The notes under the pieces: generated by a model | The model's database searches: none | Told to the model about the DNA's origin: nothing | The model's input: only the letters and a program-made list of their open reading frames with translations | Translations under genes and position numbers: made by a program | Shown: positions 53,556 to 63,012 of the stretch, piece after piece | Layout of the letters: each line of letters opens with the position of its first letter | Position numbering within the stretch: position 1 is the stretch's first letter | Source of the DNA: CBDFGT01 sp965247225 | GTDB lineage: Bacteria; Pseudomonadota; Alphaproteobacteria; Rhizobiales; Rhizobiaceae | Direction: 5' to 3' | Assembly: GCA_965247225.1 (NCBI GenBank) | Contig: CBDFGT010000009.1 | Span: 248,001-312,000, forward strand | Length of the DNA stretch: 64,000 nucleotides

Positions 53556-54146
53556 TCATAATGTGGCGAGCGCGCGTCTGATCCGCATCAGATGCGCCTC
53601 GCGCCTGACCTGCGTCGTGCGGTCCATATCGTGCAGGGAAATCATTCTGAAATTCAGGCCTTTGGCGCAAAATGCGCCAATGCCCCGCCTGAGCAGGCGT
53701 TTGACCGGATTTCCCATATAGGCATGTACCACAAACCAGGGTGAACCTGTCGTGGTCAGCGCCCACAGGATCTTGACAGTGTTGAGTTTCGGGATGATCC
53801 GTCCGCCCTTCAAGTCATGGTCAAAGGCCACGCCGGGAACCAGAATTCGGTCAAAGAAGCCCTTGAGGATCGCCGGAAAATTGAACCACCATTGCGGAAA
53901 GACGAAGATCAAACCGTCCGCTTGCTGCAGCCGCTCTACAATACCGGCAACCGCCCTCGTATCATAGGGCGTGTCGAAATAGCCGCGCCTTTCGGATTCG
54001 CCGAGGCGCGGGTCAAAATCCTCGGCATAAAGATCCAGAAGGTCCACCACATGGCCGTTGCCTTCCAAAGTTTCCCGCGCCACTCTCGCAACGCTTGAGG
54101 CAAAACTGTCTTTGAGCGGATGGGCAAGGACAATCAGGAACCGCAT
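53556..54146 (-). CDS. Flavodoxin-fold NAD(P)H dehydrogenase (quinone)-like protein
   Basis: A 196-residue flavodoxin_2 protein: MRFLIVLAHPLKDSFASSVA at the flavin phosphate site, DLYAEDFDPRLGESERRGYF, and the family motif FVFPQWWFNFPAILKGFFDR (usual form PLWWFSMPAILKG). The family includes NQO1, MdaB and KefF; its members reduce quinones or gate potassium efflux. No KefC neighbour is visible. It directly follows xseA, whose stop codon abuts this start, so the two are probably co-transcribed. Confidence 0.88.
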   Translation of the reverse strand: MRFLIVLAHPLKDSFASSVARVARETLEGNGHVVDLLDLYAEDFDPRLGESERRGYFDTPYDTRAVAGIVERLQQADGLIFVFPQWWFNFPAILKGFFDRILVPGVAFDHDLKGGRIIPKLNTVKILWALTTTGSPWFVVHAYMGNPVKRLLRRGIGAFCAKGLNFRMISLHDMDRTTQVRREAHLMRIRRALATL

Positions 54147-55745
54147 TTAAAACAGGCTCCCCTGGCCGGGCTTGTCCGGCGCTATTCTGGATGACGCCTT
54201 TGCGGTTTTGGGTTTTACGGGCGTGGCCGGGCTTTCCCCCTGTTCGCCTGTCACAGCGTTCACACGTCCGTCGGCAAATTCAATCGCAATCGCCTGGCCG
54301 CTGCCCAGTTGTGCCGCCATGGAGACCGGCCTGTTGTCGGCATCGCGCACAATGGCAAAGCCGCGTTTCAGCACATTGGTATAGGCGAGCGATTGCAGCA
54401 TGCGGGCTTGGGCGACAATCTCTGTGCGTTTGCGGGCCAGCCGGTTGGAAAGCGCCGTGTCGCCACGTTGTGCAAGGCTTGAAATACGGTCACGTGTGCG
54501 GCCGGTCTGTTGCAGCAGGCGGGCAGGCAGGCTGATAAAAACAGCGTCCGCGCGGGCGAGCGGCTGATGCGATCGCACAAACAGACGTTCCAGCAGACGG
54601 TCCGCCCGAATCATCAGGTCCGCAATGCGCTGACGGCGTTCGGTCAGATGTCGCAGCAACATATCGGGGCGCAGGCGGTTGGCAACCGTCTCGAAACTGC
54701 GGCGCCTGGCAAAGGTTGTCAGTTCCAGCGCCTTGCCAAGGCCAGAAGCCACCTCGTCAAACCGCCGTCTTGGCAGCGCCAGCAGTCCGTCCAGTGAAGG
54801 AAGCGCCCGGGCCAGCGCCCGAAGGGATTGCCGCCGCACATCCATCTGCCGGGTCATCGCCGCTTTCAGCCGTGCAGACAGGGCCGAGACCCGGGCTTCC
54901 AGATCGGCCTTCACCGGCACGGCCATTTCGGCAGCCCCCGTCGGTGTCGGTGCACGCTGGTCACTGGCATAGTCAATCAGGGTCCAGTCGGTCTCGTGGC
55001 CAATCGCGGAAATCAGCGGAATATCGGAAGCCGCAGCAGCCCGCACCACGGCTTCGTCATTGAAACTCCAGAGATCTTCCAGACTGCCGCCGCCGCGCGC
55101 CACAATCAGCACGTCAGGTCGCGGTATCGGGCTGTCCGGTTGCAGTGCGTTAAAGCCTGAAATGGCATTGGCCACTTCATCGCCCGAGCCCTCGCCCTGC
55201 ACCTTGACCGGCCAGACGATGACATGAACCGGAAACCTGTCGGCAATGCGATGCAGGATATCGCGGATGACGGCACCGGTGGGTGATGTCACCACGCCGA
55301 TCACCGTTGGCAGATAGGGCAGCAATTGCTTGCGCGCGGCATCGAACAGGCCTTCGGCGGCAAAGCGGCGCTTGCGCTCTTCCAGCAGTGCCATCAAGGC
55401 ACCGGCACCGGCGGGTTCCATCTGTTCAATAACAATCTGATATTTGGACGATCCGGGGAAAGTGGTGATCTTGCCGGTGGCAATCACCTCCATGCCTTCT
55501 TCCGGCCGGAACTTCAGCTTGCCCATCGCCCCTTTCCAGATCACGGCATCGATCCTGGCCCTGTCATCTTTCAGGGAAAAATAGGCATGACCCGAGGAAT
55601 GCGGGCCGCGATATCCGGAAATTTCTCCGCGCACGCGCACCTGGTCAAAAGCCTGCTCAACAGTGCGCTTGATCGATCCCGAGAGCTCGGAAACCGAATA
55701 TTCGGTCAGGTTTGAGGGCGAATCAGTTTCAAAAAATCCGGTCAT
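54147..55745 (-). CDS. xseA: Exodeoxyribonuclease VII large subunit
   Basis: A 532-residue protein. An N-terminal OB-fold (YSVSELSGSIKRTVEQAFDQ, VRVRGEISGYRGPHSSGHAY) precedes the catalytic domain with GVVTSPTGAVIRDILHRI, ARGGGSLEDLWSFNDE and ISAIGHETDWTLIDYASDQRAPTPT. A long coiled-coil region follows, then a C-terminal segment LQSLAYTNVLKRGFAIVRD. It forms ExoVII with XseB and digests single-stranded DNA. Start MTGFFETDSPSNLTEYSVSE has AAAGGG upstream; the longer frame is not conserved. xseB is not in the window. Confidence 0.95.
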   Translation of the reverse strand: MTGFFETDSPSNLTEYSVSELSGSIKRTVEQAFDQVRVRGEISGYRGPHSSGHAYFSLKDDRARIDAVIWKGAMGKLKFRPEEGMEVIATGKITTFPGSSKYQIVIEQMEPAGAGALMALLEERKRRFAAEGLFDAARKQLLPYLPTVIGVVTSPTGAVIRDILHRIADRFPVHVIVWPVKVQGEGSGDEVANAISGFNALQPDSPIPRPDVLIVARGGGSLEDLWSFNDEAVVRAAAASDIPLISAIGHETDWTLIDYASDQRAPTPTGAAEMAVPVKADLEARVSALSARLKAAMTRQMDVRRQSLRALARALPSLDGLLALPRRRFDEVASGLGKALELTTFARRRSFETVANRLRPDMLLRHLTERRQRIADLMIRADRLLERLFVRSHQPLARADAVFISLPARLLQQTGRTRDRISSLAQRGDTALSNRLARKRTEIVAQARMLQSLAYTNVLKRGFAIVRDADNRPVSMAAQLGSGQAIAIEFADGRVNAVTGEQGESPATPVKPKTAKASSRIAPDKPGQGSLF

Positions 55746-55885
55746 ATCCCTTTTTGCCCGTCTTTGACGAAGATGAACAGACGCAATGGACGGGCGTTTT
55801 GGCTGAAATTGAACTCCCCGTTTTCCACGCTGCATAAAGCTGTGCTCACAATAGGCCAAGAGTTCACCACAGAAAGGAACATTTC

Positions 55886-56149
55886 ATGCCAGACCGCTAT
55901 GCCAGTCTCTCCCCCTCCCTGTCAGGTCCGTTGACCCATGCCTTTTCCGTTGCTCCATCTGATACGGTGGACCTGCCGGAAACAACCCGCGCCCTCTATG
56001 TGGGGGGCGATGGCGACCTGTCGCTGATCATGGCATCCGGTGCCAGCATCATCCTTGCCGGCATCAGTGCCGGCACGGTTCTGCCGCTGCGCATTACCCG
56101 AATCATGGCAACAGCGACAACAGCAACCGGTCTTGCGGGGCTCGTCTGA
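55886..56149 (+). CDS. Spike base protein, Rcc01079-like (gene transfer agent head-spike family)
   Basis: An 87-residue protein, MPDRYASLSPSLSGPLTHAF, with SDTVDLPETTRALYVGGDGD and SAGTVLPLRITRIMATATTA. This matches the pattern I know from the small Rcc01079 protein of the Rhodobacter capsulatus gene transfer agent and its phage-like relatives. Such proteins sit at the base of head spikes. AAGGAAC precedes the ATG. Its stop overlaps the next start as TGATG. No other gene transfer agent or phage structural gene is visible near it. Confidence 0.7.
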   Translation: MPDRYASLSPSLSGPLTHAFSVAPSDTVDLPETTRALYVGGDGDLSLIMASGASIILAGISAGTVLPLRITRIMATATTATGLAGLV

Positions 56150-57513
56150 TGCTGAATAGCAATGTGAGTATTTTTTCAGCCGGTCGCCCGTCAGGCTGGT
56201 GGCGCAAACCGGTCTTTCAGGCCCAGGATCTGGCGGATTCCAGTCTCAGGATTGCCGCCGCGATCATCGATTTCCGCAAGGGCCGTCATGCGCTCACCCC
56301 CGTGCCGGCAGCATCCATAGCGGCGGCCTCCACAGCGGAGCTTGCCAGGCTGAAATCCGCCCAGTTTTCGGATTGCCTTGCCTTCACGCGGGCGGGCAAC
56401 GCGACCTGTATCGGCGCTGATGGTATCCTCAGGACGTCAGCCGCTGACGTGCCGCGCTTTGACTATAGCAATGGCAAAAGGCAATTGTTGCTGGAGGGCG
56501 CGGCGACCAATCTTGCCCTGTTTTCCGGCGATACGGCCAATACGGCCAACTGGACGACGGTGGCATGTACCCGCGCGGCAGCAACAGACCCGGCGGGCGG
56601 CAATGGTGCCGCACTGGTGACGGGCGACGGGACAAACGCAGCCCATTTTTTCATAGCAGGCAACGCCAGCGCCATCAATTTTGTGGCCGGGAACGTCTAC
56701 ACATTTTCCCGGTTTTTCAAGGCCGGGACCACAGCACTGGTGCAGATATCACCGCCCTCCGCTGCTTTTGGCACCGGCGCATGGGCAAATATCGATCTTG
56801 CTGCGGGGACTGTCACGGCCACGGGCTGTAGCGCCACAGCGGGACCGGCCATCAATGGCTGGAGACGCATCAGCCTGACGGCCACAGCCACGACCACAGC
56901 GGCAAGCCATGCCGGTGTTGCGGGCTTGATCCCGAATATGGCAGCAGGCCGCCTGCCGTCCTTTGCCTCAACGGAAACCTGTTATGACTGGGGTGCGCAG
57001 TGCGAGGCGGGCGCAATGGAGACATCCTTTATCCCGACAGGCGCATCTGCCGTCACCCGTACGCAGGACACATGCCGTCTGTCGCCAAAGCTTGAAGCTC
57101 TGGTCATGCGCGGCGCGGCAACCATCATCGTAAAGGGGCAACTGGCCGGTCCCGGGCAATCACCGGCTCTGGTAAACTACCTGTTGTCTTCAAATGGAAA
57201 TATCACACTTGCATCAAGGTCAGACACAGTATTGAGGTCAAACACGTCTGCAGCAGTTCTCGATATGGGAGTGCCTGCCGGGTCATTTATAGCGCCATTC
57301 GGTGCAGCCTGGATGAAAGACAACAAGACAATCTGGACGGACTTCAACGGGCTGCCACCTGTAACGGCGACAGACGCAGCCCTGAATTTCGGGTCTCAAT
57401 TCTATCTGTCAGGAACAGGGGCCAGCAACGCAGGATGGTTTGACCAGCTCATCCTCTATCCGTTCAGGCTGACAGACGCCTCCCTGCGGGCAAAGGCGGT
57501 GGCCTATGCATGA
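56149..57513 (+). CDS. Putative phage/GTA head-spike or tail-fibre-like protein
   Basis: A 454-residue protein rich in Ala, Thr, Gly and Asn with many short beta-strand-like repeats, as in phage adhesins. Visible segments are PRFDYSNGKRQLLLEGAATN, WRRISLTATATTTAASHAGV, CYDWGAQCEAGAMETSFIPT and GWFDQLILYPFRLTDASLRA. LLLEGAATNL and GAQCEAGAMETSFIPT-type blocks are common in prophage fibre and capsid-decoration proteins with carbohydrate-binding modules. Coupled to the spike base gene by a one-base overlap. The receptor is unknown; surface glycan is likely by analogy with Rhodobacter head spikes. Confidence 0.65.
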   Translation: MLNSNVSIFSAGRPSGWWRKPVFQAQDLADSSLRIAAAIIDFRKGRHALTPVPAASIAAASTAELARLKSAQFSDCLAFTRAGNATCIGADGILRTSAADVPRFDYSNGKRQLLLEGAATNLALFSGDTANTANWTTVACTRAAATDPAGGNGAALVTGDGTNAAHFFIAGNASAINFVAGNVYTFSRFFKAGTTALVQISPPSAAFGTGAWANIDLAAGTVTATGCSATAGPAINGWRRISLTATATTTAASHAGVAGLIPNMAAGRLPSFASTETCYDWGAQCEAGAMETSFIPTGASAVTRTQDTCRLSPKLEALVMRGAATIIVKGQLAGPGQSPALVNYLLSSNGNITLASRSDTVLRSNTSAAVLDMGVPAGSFIAPFGAAWMKDNKTIWTDFNGLPPVTATDAALNFGSQFYLSGTGASNAGWFDQLILYPFRLTDASLRAKAVAYA

Positions 57514-57597
57514 CCTGTTTTTGAGAACGATACCAACCTGCTGTCAGGCAACATATGTCTGAAAATTCTGCAAGTCTGTCTGTTTTGACCTTTTGCG

Positions 57598-57625
57598 GCA
57601 ATGATCGCTGACCAGCGATCATTGC
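57598..57625 (+). terminator. Hairpin downstream of the spike genes
   Basis: A perfect 12-base stem GCAATGATCGCT (57598-57609) and AGCGATCATTGC (57614-57625) with a GACC loop. The following sequence TGTTAGAG is only weakly T-rich, so this is a possible terminator or a simple palindrome. Confidence 0.5.
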
Positions 57626-57791
57626 TGTTAGAGCGTGTACCATTTTTCGCCAAGGTTCCGAGCTGTTTAAAAGGCTGTAAACCATGTAGCAGCCATCGGA
57701 TAACGATCGCGTCGGCTGCATCCGGATCGTAAACTTTTGTTAACGCGCTTGATGCAATCTCCTTTCAGATCATATCTGTACGGAGTGTGTC

Positions 57792-58031
57792 ATGATTTTT
57801 GCAACAGCTGCTGCCATTGGTGTTTTTGCAACAGGCCTGCGTTCGGTTCTGTGCTATGCGTTGATTTCCGCCTTGCTGATGGGCCTGTTTGTTGTTGCCG
57901 CGCTGACTTCAAGCGCGCATGTTTCTCTTATGGCGCTGGTTATGGCGATTGCCGGATACAACACCGGCATTGTTGCTGTCATGAGCACCATGATTGTTGC
58001 CCGGCGCGTTTCCGGTTCGGTTTCCGCCTGA
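57792..58031 (+). CDS. Small membrane protein of unknown function
   Basis: A 79-residue very hydrophobic protein with two predicted transmembrane helices (YALISALLMGLFVVAALTSS and LMALVMAIAGYNTGIVAVMS) and a short basic C-terminus VARRVSGSVSA. GGAG lies about 8 bases before the ATG. I recognise no family. It stands alone between the hairpin after the spike genes and the convergent GT-C gene. Confidence 0.55.
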   Translation: MIFATAAAIGVFATGLRSVLCYALISALLMGLFVVAALTSSAHVSLMALVMAIAGYNTGIVAVMSTMIVARRVSGSVSA

Positions 58032-58089
58032 TTTTCCAGACCGTAATTCTTGCCTTTCAAGACCGCTGCAACATCCGTTTCAGAGGTCT

Positions 58090-59961
58090 TTATGATGGCG
58101 CGGGCTGCGCGGCGGCCCGCCCGAGTACGCGATAGACAATAACCGGTGCATTTTCCCGGGCATTGACGGCCTCAAGGAAGGCCGGAACAATTCCTTTCAT
58201 CAGATCGGCATTCAGGCCATTTTCCGCAGTTTCTTTCTGCATCTCCACTTCAACGTCGCTTTTGCAAAACGCAACATAGGTTACACCCGCATCCTGCAAC
58301 ATTTTTTCCGCTTTTTCCGGTGTTGCCATGCCAATCTGCAAGCCTGCCAGCAGACCTTCCGGGTTGCGGTGATAGGGTGCCGCCAGAACCCGGTGCTGTG
58401 TAAATCGCAGGATCGGCGCTCCCAGATTGCTGGGGCCATAGACAAATCCGGCAGGCAGACCGGCAAGCACGCTCAGCGCATCCTTCGTGCGGCAGTCAGG
58501 CTTCGCATCCGTTGTTGTACTATTGAAAATCCCGCCGGGGCCTTCCGTTACCAGAATACCCGCGATGGACCAGACCGCTGAAACACTGCCAAGGACAAGT
58601 CCAACATAGGCAAGACCCGCCTTTATCGATTTCGGACTGGCACGGGATATGACCTGTGCACGGGCAATGGCACAGGAGAGCACAATCACAGCCAGCAGCG
58701 TTGAAAAAATATAGGCCCGGATCTGCAAGAGCGTAATCAGCAGTGCTGCCGAAACCAGAACCAGCAAGATGATATGTTGACGCATCTTGTCCCGTTGAAA
58801 TATCTGCCACAGGCAGACGATCACAGCCAGGAAGGGGACAGCATAATAGGTGCCCAGACTGCCCGGCTCATGGTGAAACTGGCCGAAAATACTTTGTGCT
58901 TCGCTGATATGATTCAGCCAGAGCGAAATCAGCAGCGGATCCAGATCATCCAGCGGATTGTGCAGGCACTGCGGTGCCACATGCAGCATGAGCGCACCCA
59001 GAAGCAGGCCGCAAACCGCAATCGCCATGAACCTCACAAAAATCTGTTGTCCCGACAATAATACGGCCACGATGGCCAGCAGCACACCACCGGCAACCGA
59101 CAGCGAGGCATAGCTGATGGAAAGATTGTCACAGGTAACAGCTGGATAGCGGGCCGGAGGGATTGTGGCGAAGAAAGCAATAGCGACAAAGGCGGACAGC
59201 GAAAGGCCGAATGCGGCGGCAAAACGTGCGTCCGGTCTGCCATTCCAGATCCAGTTGCAACCGACCAGTCCGGCAATGATCACCATCAGTGGTGTGGTTT
59301 CCACCCCGACAGCCAGTGCACTGGCACAGAAAAACCCTGCAAGTACTCCGCTCACGCCCTTGCGTTCCGGGTCCAGCAGCATGGCGGCGATCCATGCAAC
59401 CAGAACCATCTGCACATTGTGGTGATCAATGGAGCCGGGATGGAACCGGTGCACGGATATGCTGAAAATGGCCGCAAGGCCTGCCGAAAACACAATCGAC
59501 CCGCGACCGCCAAACCGCAATCCTGCCAGCGCCACACCGCTGATCAACGGGAAAACCAGCGACAGCGGCCAAATGTAAAGTGCGATTTTCTCGGCCATTG
59601 CTGTGGAAAAAAACATCTCAAAAAACCGGACCAGCGCGGCTATCGGCAAATCCACAAGGCGTGACCAATGCATCAATGTGCCGGGCTCAAAACCCAGCCG
59701 GTATTGCATCATGTCAAACCAGCTTTGGCCATTGAGAAAATCACGGACCTCCACCAGCCGCATGGCATCATCATTGTCGGGTCCAACATAGTCCAGTACC
59801 CTGAAAAACGGCGGCGCACCCAAAATGACAATGACAACAAGGGACAGGACGAGCGCGGTCCGCCACACGACTTGCAAATCCGTGATTCTGACGACGCGAT
59901 CACCTGGCTCAGGGTTTGTTTGCTGGTCGTCCTGCGCCTGCGCGTGGGCTGGATGTGTCAT
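58090..59961 (-). CDS. GT-C-fold membrane glycosyltransferase, STT3/ArnT-like
   Basis: A 623-residue protein with a long run of hydrophobic helices (about 11-13). After the first helix comes a GT-C style acidic loop, DYVGPDNDDAMRLVEVRDFL, and later PGSIDHHNVQMVLVAW, reminiscent of the D-H-H motif of oligosaccharyltransferase STT3. The C-terminal soluble part includes FVYGPSNLGAPILRFTQHRV and TYVAFCKSDVEVEM. Such enzymes transfer sugars from polyprenyl-phosphate carriers on the outer face of the inner membrane. The GT2 and GtrA genes read divergently nearby could supply the donor lipid. The acceptor is unknown. Confidence 0.78.
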   Translation of the reverse strand: MTHPAHAQAQDDQQTNPEPGDRVVRITDLQVVWRTALVLSLVVIVILGAPPFFRVLDYVGPDNDDAMRLVEVRDFLNGQSWFDMMQYRLGFEPGTLMHWSRLVDLPIAALVRFFEMFFSTAMAEKIALYIWPLSLVFPLISGVALAGLRFGGRGSIVFSAGLAAIFSISVHRFHPGSIDHHNVQMVLVAWIAAMLLDPERKGVSGVLAGFFCASALAVGVETTPLMVIIAGLVGCNWIWNGRPDARFAAAFGLSLSAFVAIAFFATIPPARYPAVTCDNLSISYASLSVAGGVLLAIVAVLLSGQQIFVRFMAIAVCGLLLGALMLHVAPQCLHNPLDDLDPLLISLWLNHISEAQSIFGQFHHEPGSLGTYYAVPFLAVIVCLWQIFQRDKMRQHIILLVLVSAALLITLLQIRAYIFSTLLAVIVLSCAIARAQVISRASPKSIKAGLAYVGLVLGSVSAVWSIAGILVTEGPGGIFNSTTTDAKPDCRTKDALSVLAGLPAGFVYGPSNLGAPILRFTQHRVLAAPYHRNPEGLLAGLQIGMATPEKAEKMLQDAGVTYVAFCKSDVEVEMQKETAENGLNADLMKGIVPAFLEAVNARENAPVIVYRVLGRAAAQPAPS

Positions 59962-60119
59962 AATGCGCCTTTTTTTGGTTTTGCCGACGGAATTTCGACG
60001 TCACACGGAAAACCGAAACCTAGCTTTAACACTCTCAAGAAATAGTAAAGGCAACGACTACAAGTGCTTCGCTGCAGCACTGCTGCAAAGATGCGTTCAG
60101 CCATGATGAAGGACAGACA

Positions 60120-61121
60120 GTGAACCAGCCTCTTTGGGACGATCTTGATATTGCGGTCCTGCTGCCCTGTTACAACGAGGCATCAACGATTGGCGATGTC
60201 GTCAAGGATTTCAGGCATCAGCTCCCGCATGCCCGCATCTATGTCTATGACAATAATTCCACAGACGGGACAGCCTTGAAGGCGATGCTGGCAGGTGCCA
60301 CGGTGGTGCGTGAACGCCGCCAGGGCAAAGGCAATGTCGTTCGCCGGATGTTTTCCGATATCGAGGCAGACATCTATGTCATGGCCGATGGTGACGGCAC
60401 CTATAAGGCCGAGGATGCACCGGAACTGATCCGCACCATGCTGGGCGAGCGTGTTGATATGGTGGTCGGTACCCGTCGCGATGTCCTGAGAGATGCCGGC
60501 CGCGATGGTCACGCCATCGGCAATCGTATGTTCAATATGCTTTACCGCAGGCTTTTTGGTCCGGATTTTACCGATATCTTCTCCGGCTACCGTGTTTTTT
60601 CCCGTCGTTTTGCCAGGAGTTTCCCTGCCGTTTCCAACGGATTTGAAATTGAGACCGAAATGTCGGTCCACGCATCGCGGCTCAAACTGCCGGTCTGCGA
60701 ACTGGAGCTGGACTATGGGCGCAGGCCCGAAGGTTCGCATTCCAAACTGTCGACCTGCAAGGACGGGTTGAAAATCCTATGGATGTTTTCCATGCTGATG
60801 AAGGAAACGCGGCCCTTTGCCTATTTTGGCATGATCAGCTGCGTCATCCTTTCTGCCAGCATCCTGTTCATGCTGCCGGTTCTCATGACCTATTTTGAAA
60901 CCGGCCTGGTGGAACGCATGCCGACCTGGGTGTTTTCGCTGGCCCTGATGATGATGGCCCTGATGATGTTCACCGCCGGGCTGATCCTTGATTCGGTTGC
61001 GCGTGCGCGGTCCGAACAGTTGCGGATTCATTATATGGGTCTTCCCGCCCTGTCGCTGCGGCACAAGCCTTTGCTGAACACAGCCGACCCGGCAAAATCT
61101 CAACAGCAGGATGCGGCCTAG
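60120..61121 (+). CDS. GT2 polyprenyl-phosphate glycosyltransferase, DPM1/GtrB-like
   Basis: A 333-residue enzyme. The N-terminal GT-A domain has AVLLPCYNEASTIGDVVKDF, YVYDNNSTDGT, the DxD-containing VMADGDGTYKAEDAPELI and DIFSGYRVFSRRFARSFPAV. Two C-terminal transmembrane helices (FGMISCVILSASILFMLPVL and FSLALMMMALMMFTAGLILD) anchor it. The family loads a sugar from a nucleotide onto a polyprenyl phosphate. The start is GTG with GAAGGA upstream. It is the first gene of a run with a methyltransferase and GtrA, and divergent from the GT-C enzyme. Confidence 0.88.
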   Translation: MNQPLWDDLDIAVLLPCYNEASTIGDVVKDFRHQLPHARIYVYDNNSTDGTALKAMLAGATVVRERRQGKGNVVRRMFSDIEADIYVMADGDGTYKAEDAPELIRTMLGERVDMVVGTRRDVLRDAGRDGHAIGNRMFNMLYRRLFGPDFTDIFSGYRVFSRRFARSFPAVSNGFEIETEMSVHASRLKLPVCELELDYGRRPEGSHSKLSTCKDGLKILWMFSMLMKETRPFAYFGMISCVILSASILFMLPVLMTYFETGLVERMPTWVFSLALMMMALMMFTAGLILDSVARARSEQLRIHYMGLPALSLRHKPLLNTADPAKSQQQDAA

Positions 61122-61145
61122 ACCCAATCCGGAGAGGACCACCAC

Positions 61146-61848
61146 ATGAATCGTGAAACCACGAACTGGATCAGGTTTGTCATTGAAGACCTTCTTCCAC
61201 CCGCCCTGCGCGATTCCGGCCTGTTTCGCTGGGCCGCAAGCAGGCTTTGGGGGGAGCATATCCAGCATCTGGCCCGTTTCCGGGAAAGGGCACCGTTTTC
61301 TGAGCGCCGGGGAATATGAGGCGCTCTATCGCCATCACCCCCGTGTGCATGAAGGAACCGACAATTCGTCCGCCTGCATTGCCCGTGTCGTTGGCTCTGT
61401 CATCGGTGAAAGCGTTGTCGATGTCGGTTGCGGCACCGGAGCGCTGCTGAGCCATGTCATGGCTGCACATCGCAATCTCACCAATGTGACCGGGGTCGAT
61501 TTTGTCGTTGACGATGCCGCAAGCCTCTCCGGTGTCACCTATGTTGCAGCCAAAATCGAGGATCTGCCGTTTGCGGACCAGTCCTTTGATACGGTGATCT
61601 GCACGCATGTGATCGAACATGTTCTCGACTACAAGGCGGCCATTGCAGAATTGCGCAGGATCACCAGAAAGCGGCTCATTATCGTTGTGCCGCGCGAGCG
61701 GGAATATCGCTATTCCTTCAATCCGCATTTCAATTTCTTTCCCTATGTTCATTCCTTCCTGCGCGCCATGCATCCCGTTCCGCAAACATGGGTCTGCGAG
61801 GACATTGGCCGCGATATCTTTTATTGCGAAGACAGGCCCCAGGCGTGA
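61146..61848 (+). pseudogene. Class I SAM methyltransferase, frame broken in a T-run
   Basis: The start MNRETTNWIRFVIEDLLPPA (ATG at 61146 with GGAGAGGA upstream) runs to RERAPF and then hits a stop at 61317-61319. The rest, LSAGEYEALYRHHPRVHEGT, SAM motif I VVDVGCGTGALLSHV, DQSFDTVICTHVIEHVLDYK and the end DIGRDIFYCEDRPQA, is one frame over. One extra T in the run 61296-61299 explains it; correcting gives 233 residues. This is a Methyltransf_11-type enzyme, substrate unknown, perhaps modifying a sugar or lipid given its place between the GT2 and gtrA genes. The homopolymer position suggests sequencing error. Confidence 0.8.
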
Positions 61849-61964
61849 CGTCACGGCCTGAAGCGGATCTTTCATTTCACACAAAAGTGCAGTATTGCAC
61901 CGCAACATCAAACGGAACCAGGTCCGGCCAGGCCGGGACAAGGGGAAGAGAGGGCGGTTTGCGG

Positions 61965-62357
61965 ATGAAAAGACTGTTCTGGTTTGCAGTGGCTGGTGGT
62001 ACCGGTTTTACCGTTGATGTCGGCGTGCTGGTTTTTCTGACCCATCTGACACCGCTGAACCCGTTTGCCGCCCGTATCGTGTCCATTGCCTGCGCCATGT
62101 GCGCGACATGGCTGGTGAACCGCACCTTCACATTCATGAAATCACGTCATTCAACGGCGCAGGAAGCCGGTCGCTACGGTATGGTCGCCATTGGCACAGC
62201 CCTGATCAATTATGCCCTCTATTCCGGCTCCATGCTTTTGTTCCCTGCGCTGTGGCCCGCCATTGCCGCAGGCTTTGCCACCAGCATCACCATGCTTTTG
62301 TCCTTCATGGGCTATTCAAAGCTGGTGTTCAGGCCGAAGGCCAGGACTGAAAGGTAA
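61965..62357 (+). CDS. GtrA family membrane protein (putative lipid-linked sugar flippase)
   Basis: A 130-residue protein with four transmembrane helices and the GtrA pattern: FWFAVAGGTGFTVDVGVLVF, ARIVSIACAMCATWLVNRTF with the conserved N-R-x-F-T-F, GRYGMVAIGTALINYALYSG and SMLLSFMGYSKLVFRPK. GtrA proteins are thought to flip polyprenyl-phosphate sugars made by a GT2 enzyme such as that at 60120. AGGGCGG lies upstream of the ATG at 61965. Its 3' end overlaps the corrected end of the convergent nucleotidyltransferase gene by 29 bases. Confidence 0.87.
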   Translation: MKRLFWFAVAGGTGFTVDVGVLVFLTHLTPLNPFAARIVSIACAMCATWLVNRTFTFMKSRHSTAQEAGRYGMVAIGTALINYALYSGSMLLFPALWPAIAAGFATSITMLLSFMGYSKLVFRPKARTER

Positions 62358-62941
62358 GCTCCGGCCAGACCGCAAGTGCGCGGGCCGCCTTGTTGTCATG
62401 GGTTTCCCGGTTTGGCAGGCGCGGATTGCCGGTCAGCCGAAACGAAAAACAGGTCATCCAGCCCGAAGGGTGCACAGATCTGCAGATGATCGTCCGCTCC
62501 GGGCCTTGCACCGACAGCATAGGCGCGGGTTGAAAAACAGGCGATGCTGTCGCAGCTCGACGGGTATTGCGGAATGGCAAACCCAAAACGGTTTTCAAAC
62601 CAGAGATGAACCCGGGCCTGGTTCTTGATATCGACAGGGAGCGGAAAATCGGCAAAGGCCGCTTTTGTGCGCCGGATGACAGCGTCTTCGGCCTCAAAGG
62701 ACAGATCGGTCTTGTCATAATAGAAAATATCGACATCCCTGATCCCGTTTTGCGCCGGACGGCCGGTCAAAACGTTCCAGACGCAATTATACAGGCAGCC
62801 TGCAACAAGCCAGCCATCCGGGAGACGGAGATCGCGCAGGCGCGTGAGGGCGTCCGTCAGCCAGTCCTGGCCGGTGACAATCTCCCTGAAAGCCTGTTGT
62901 TGCAGCACGGCGTCACGCCCGCCATAGCGCAAGTGATCCAT
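62329..62941 (-). pseudogene. DUF925-type nucleotidyltransferase-like protein, frame broken in an A/T-run
   Basis: Start MDHLRYGGRDAVLQQQAFRE (ATG at 62941); core LPDGWLVAGCLYNCVWNVLT and GIRDVDIFYYDKTDLSFEAE match the NTP_transf_6 (DUF925) family with its D-x-D metal pair. The first frame ends in non-conserved residues after FGLDDLF. The other frame gives the expected end, SFRLTGNPRLPNRETHDNKA then ARALAVWPELTFQSWP. One extra base in the A5 run 62445-62449 (T5 on the coding strand) explains it; the corrected protein has 203 residues. Function unknown. A sequencing error is likely. Confidence 0.8.
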
Positions 62942-63012
62942 TGTCTGTCTCTCCTGTTCGCCTGCATTCAGCCCGATTCGGCTGTTGCAATCAAGAACAA
63001 AACAGAAACATA

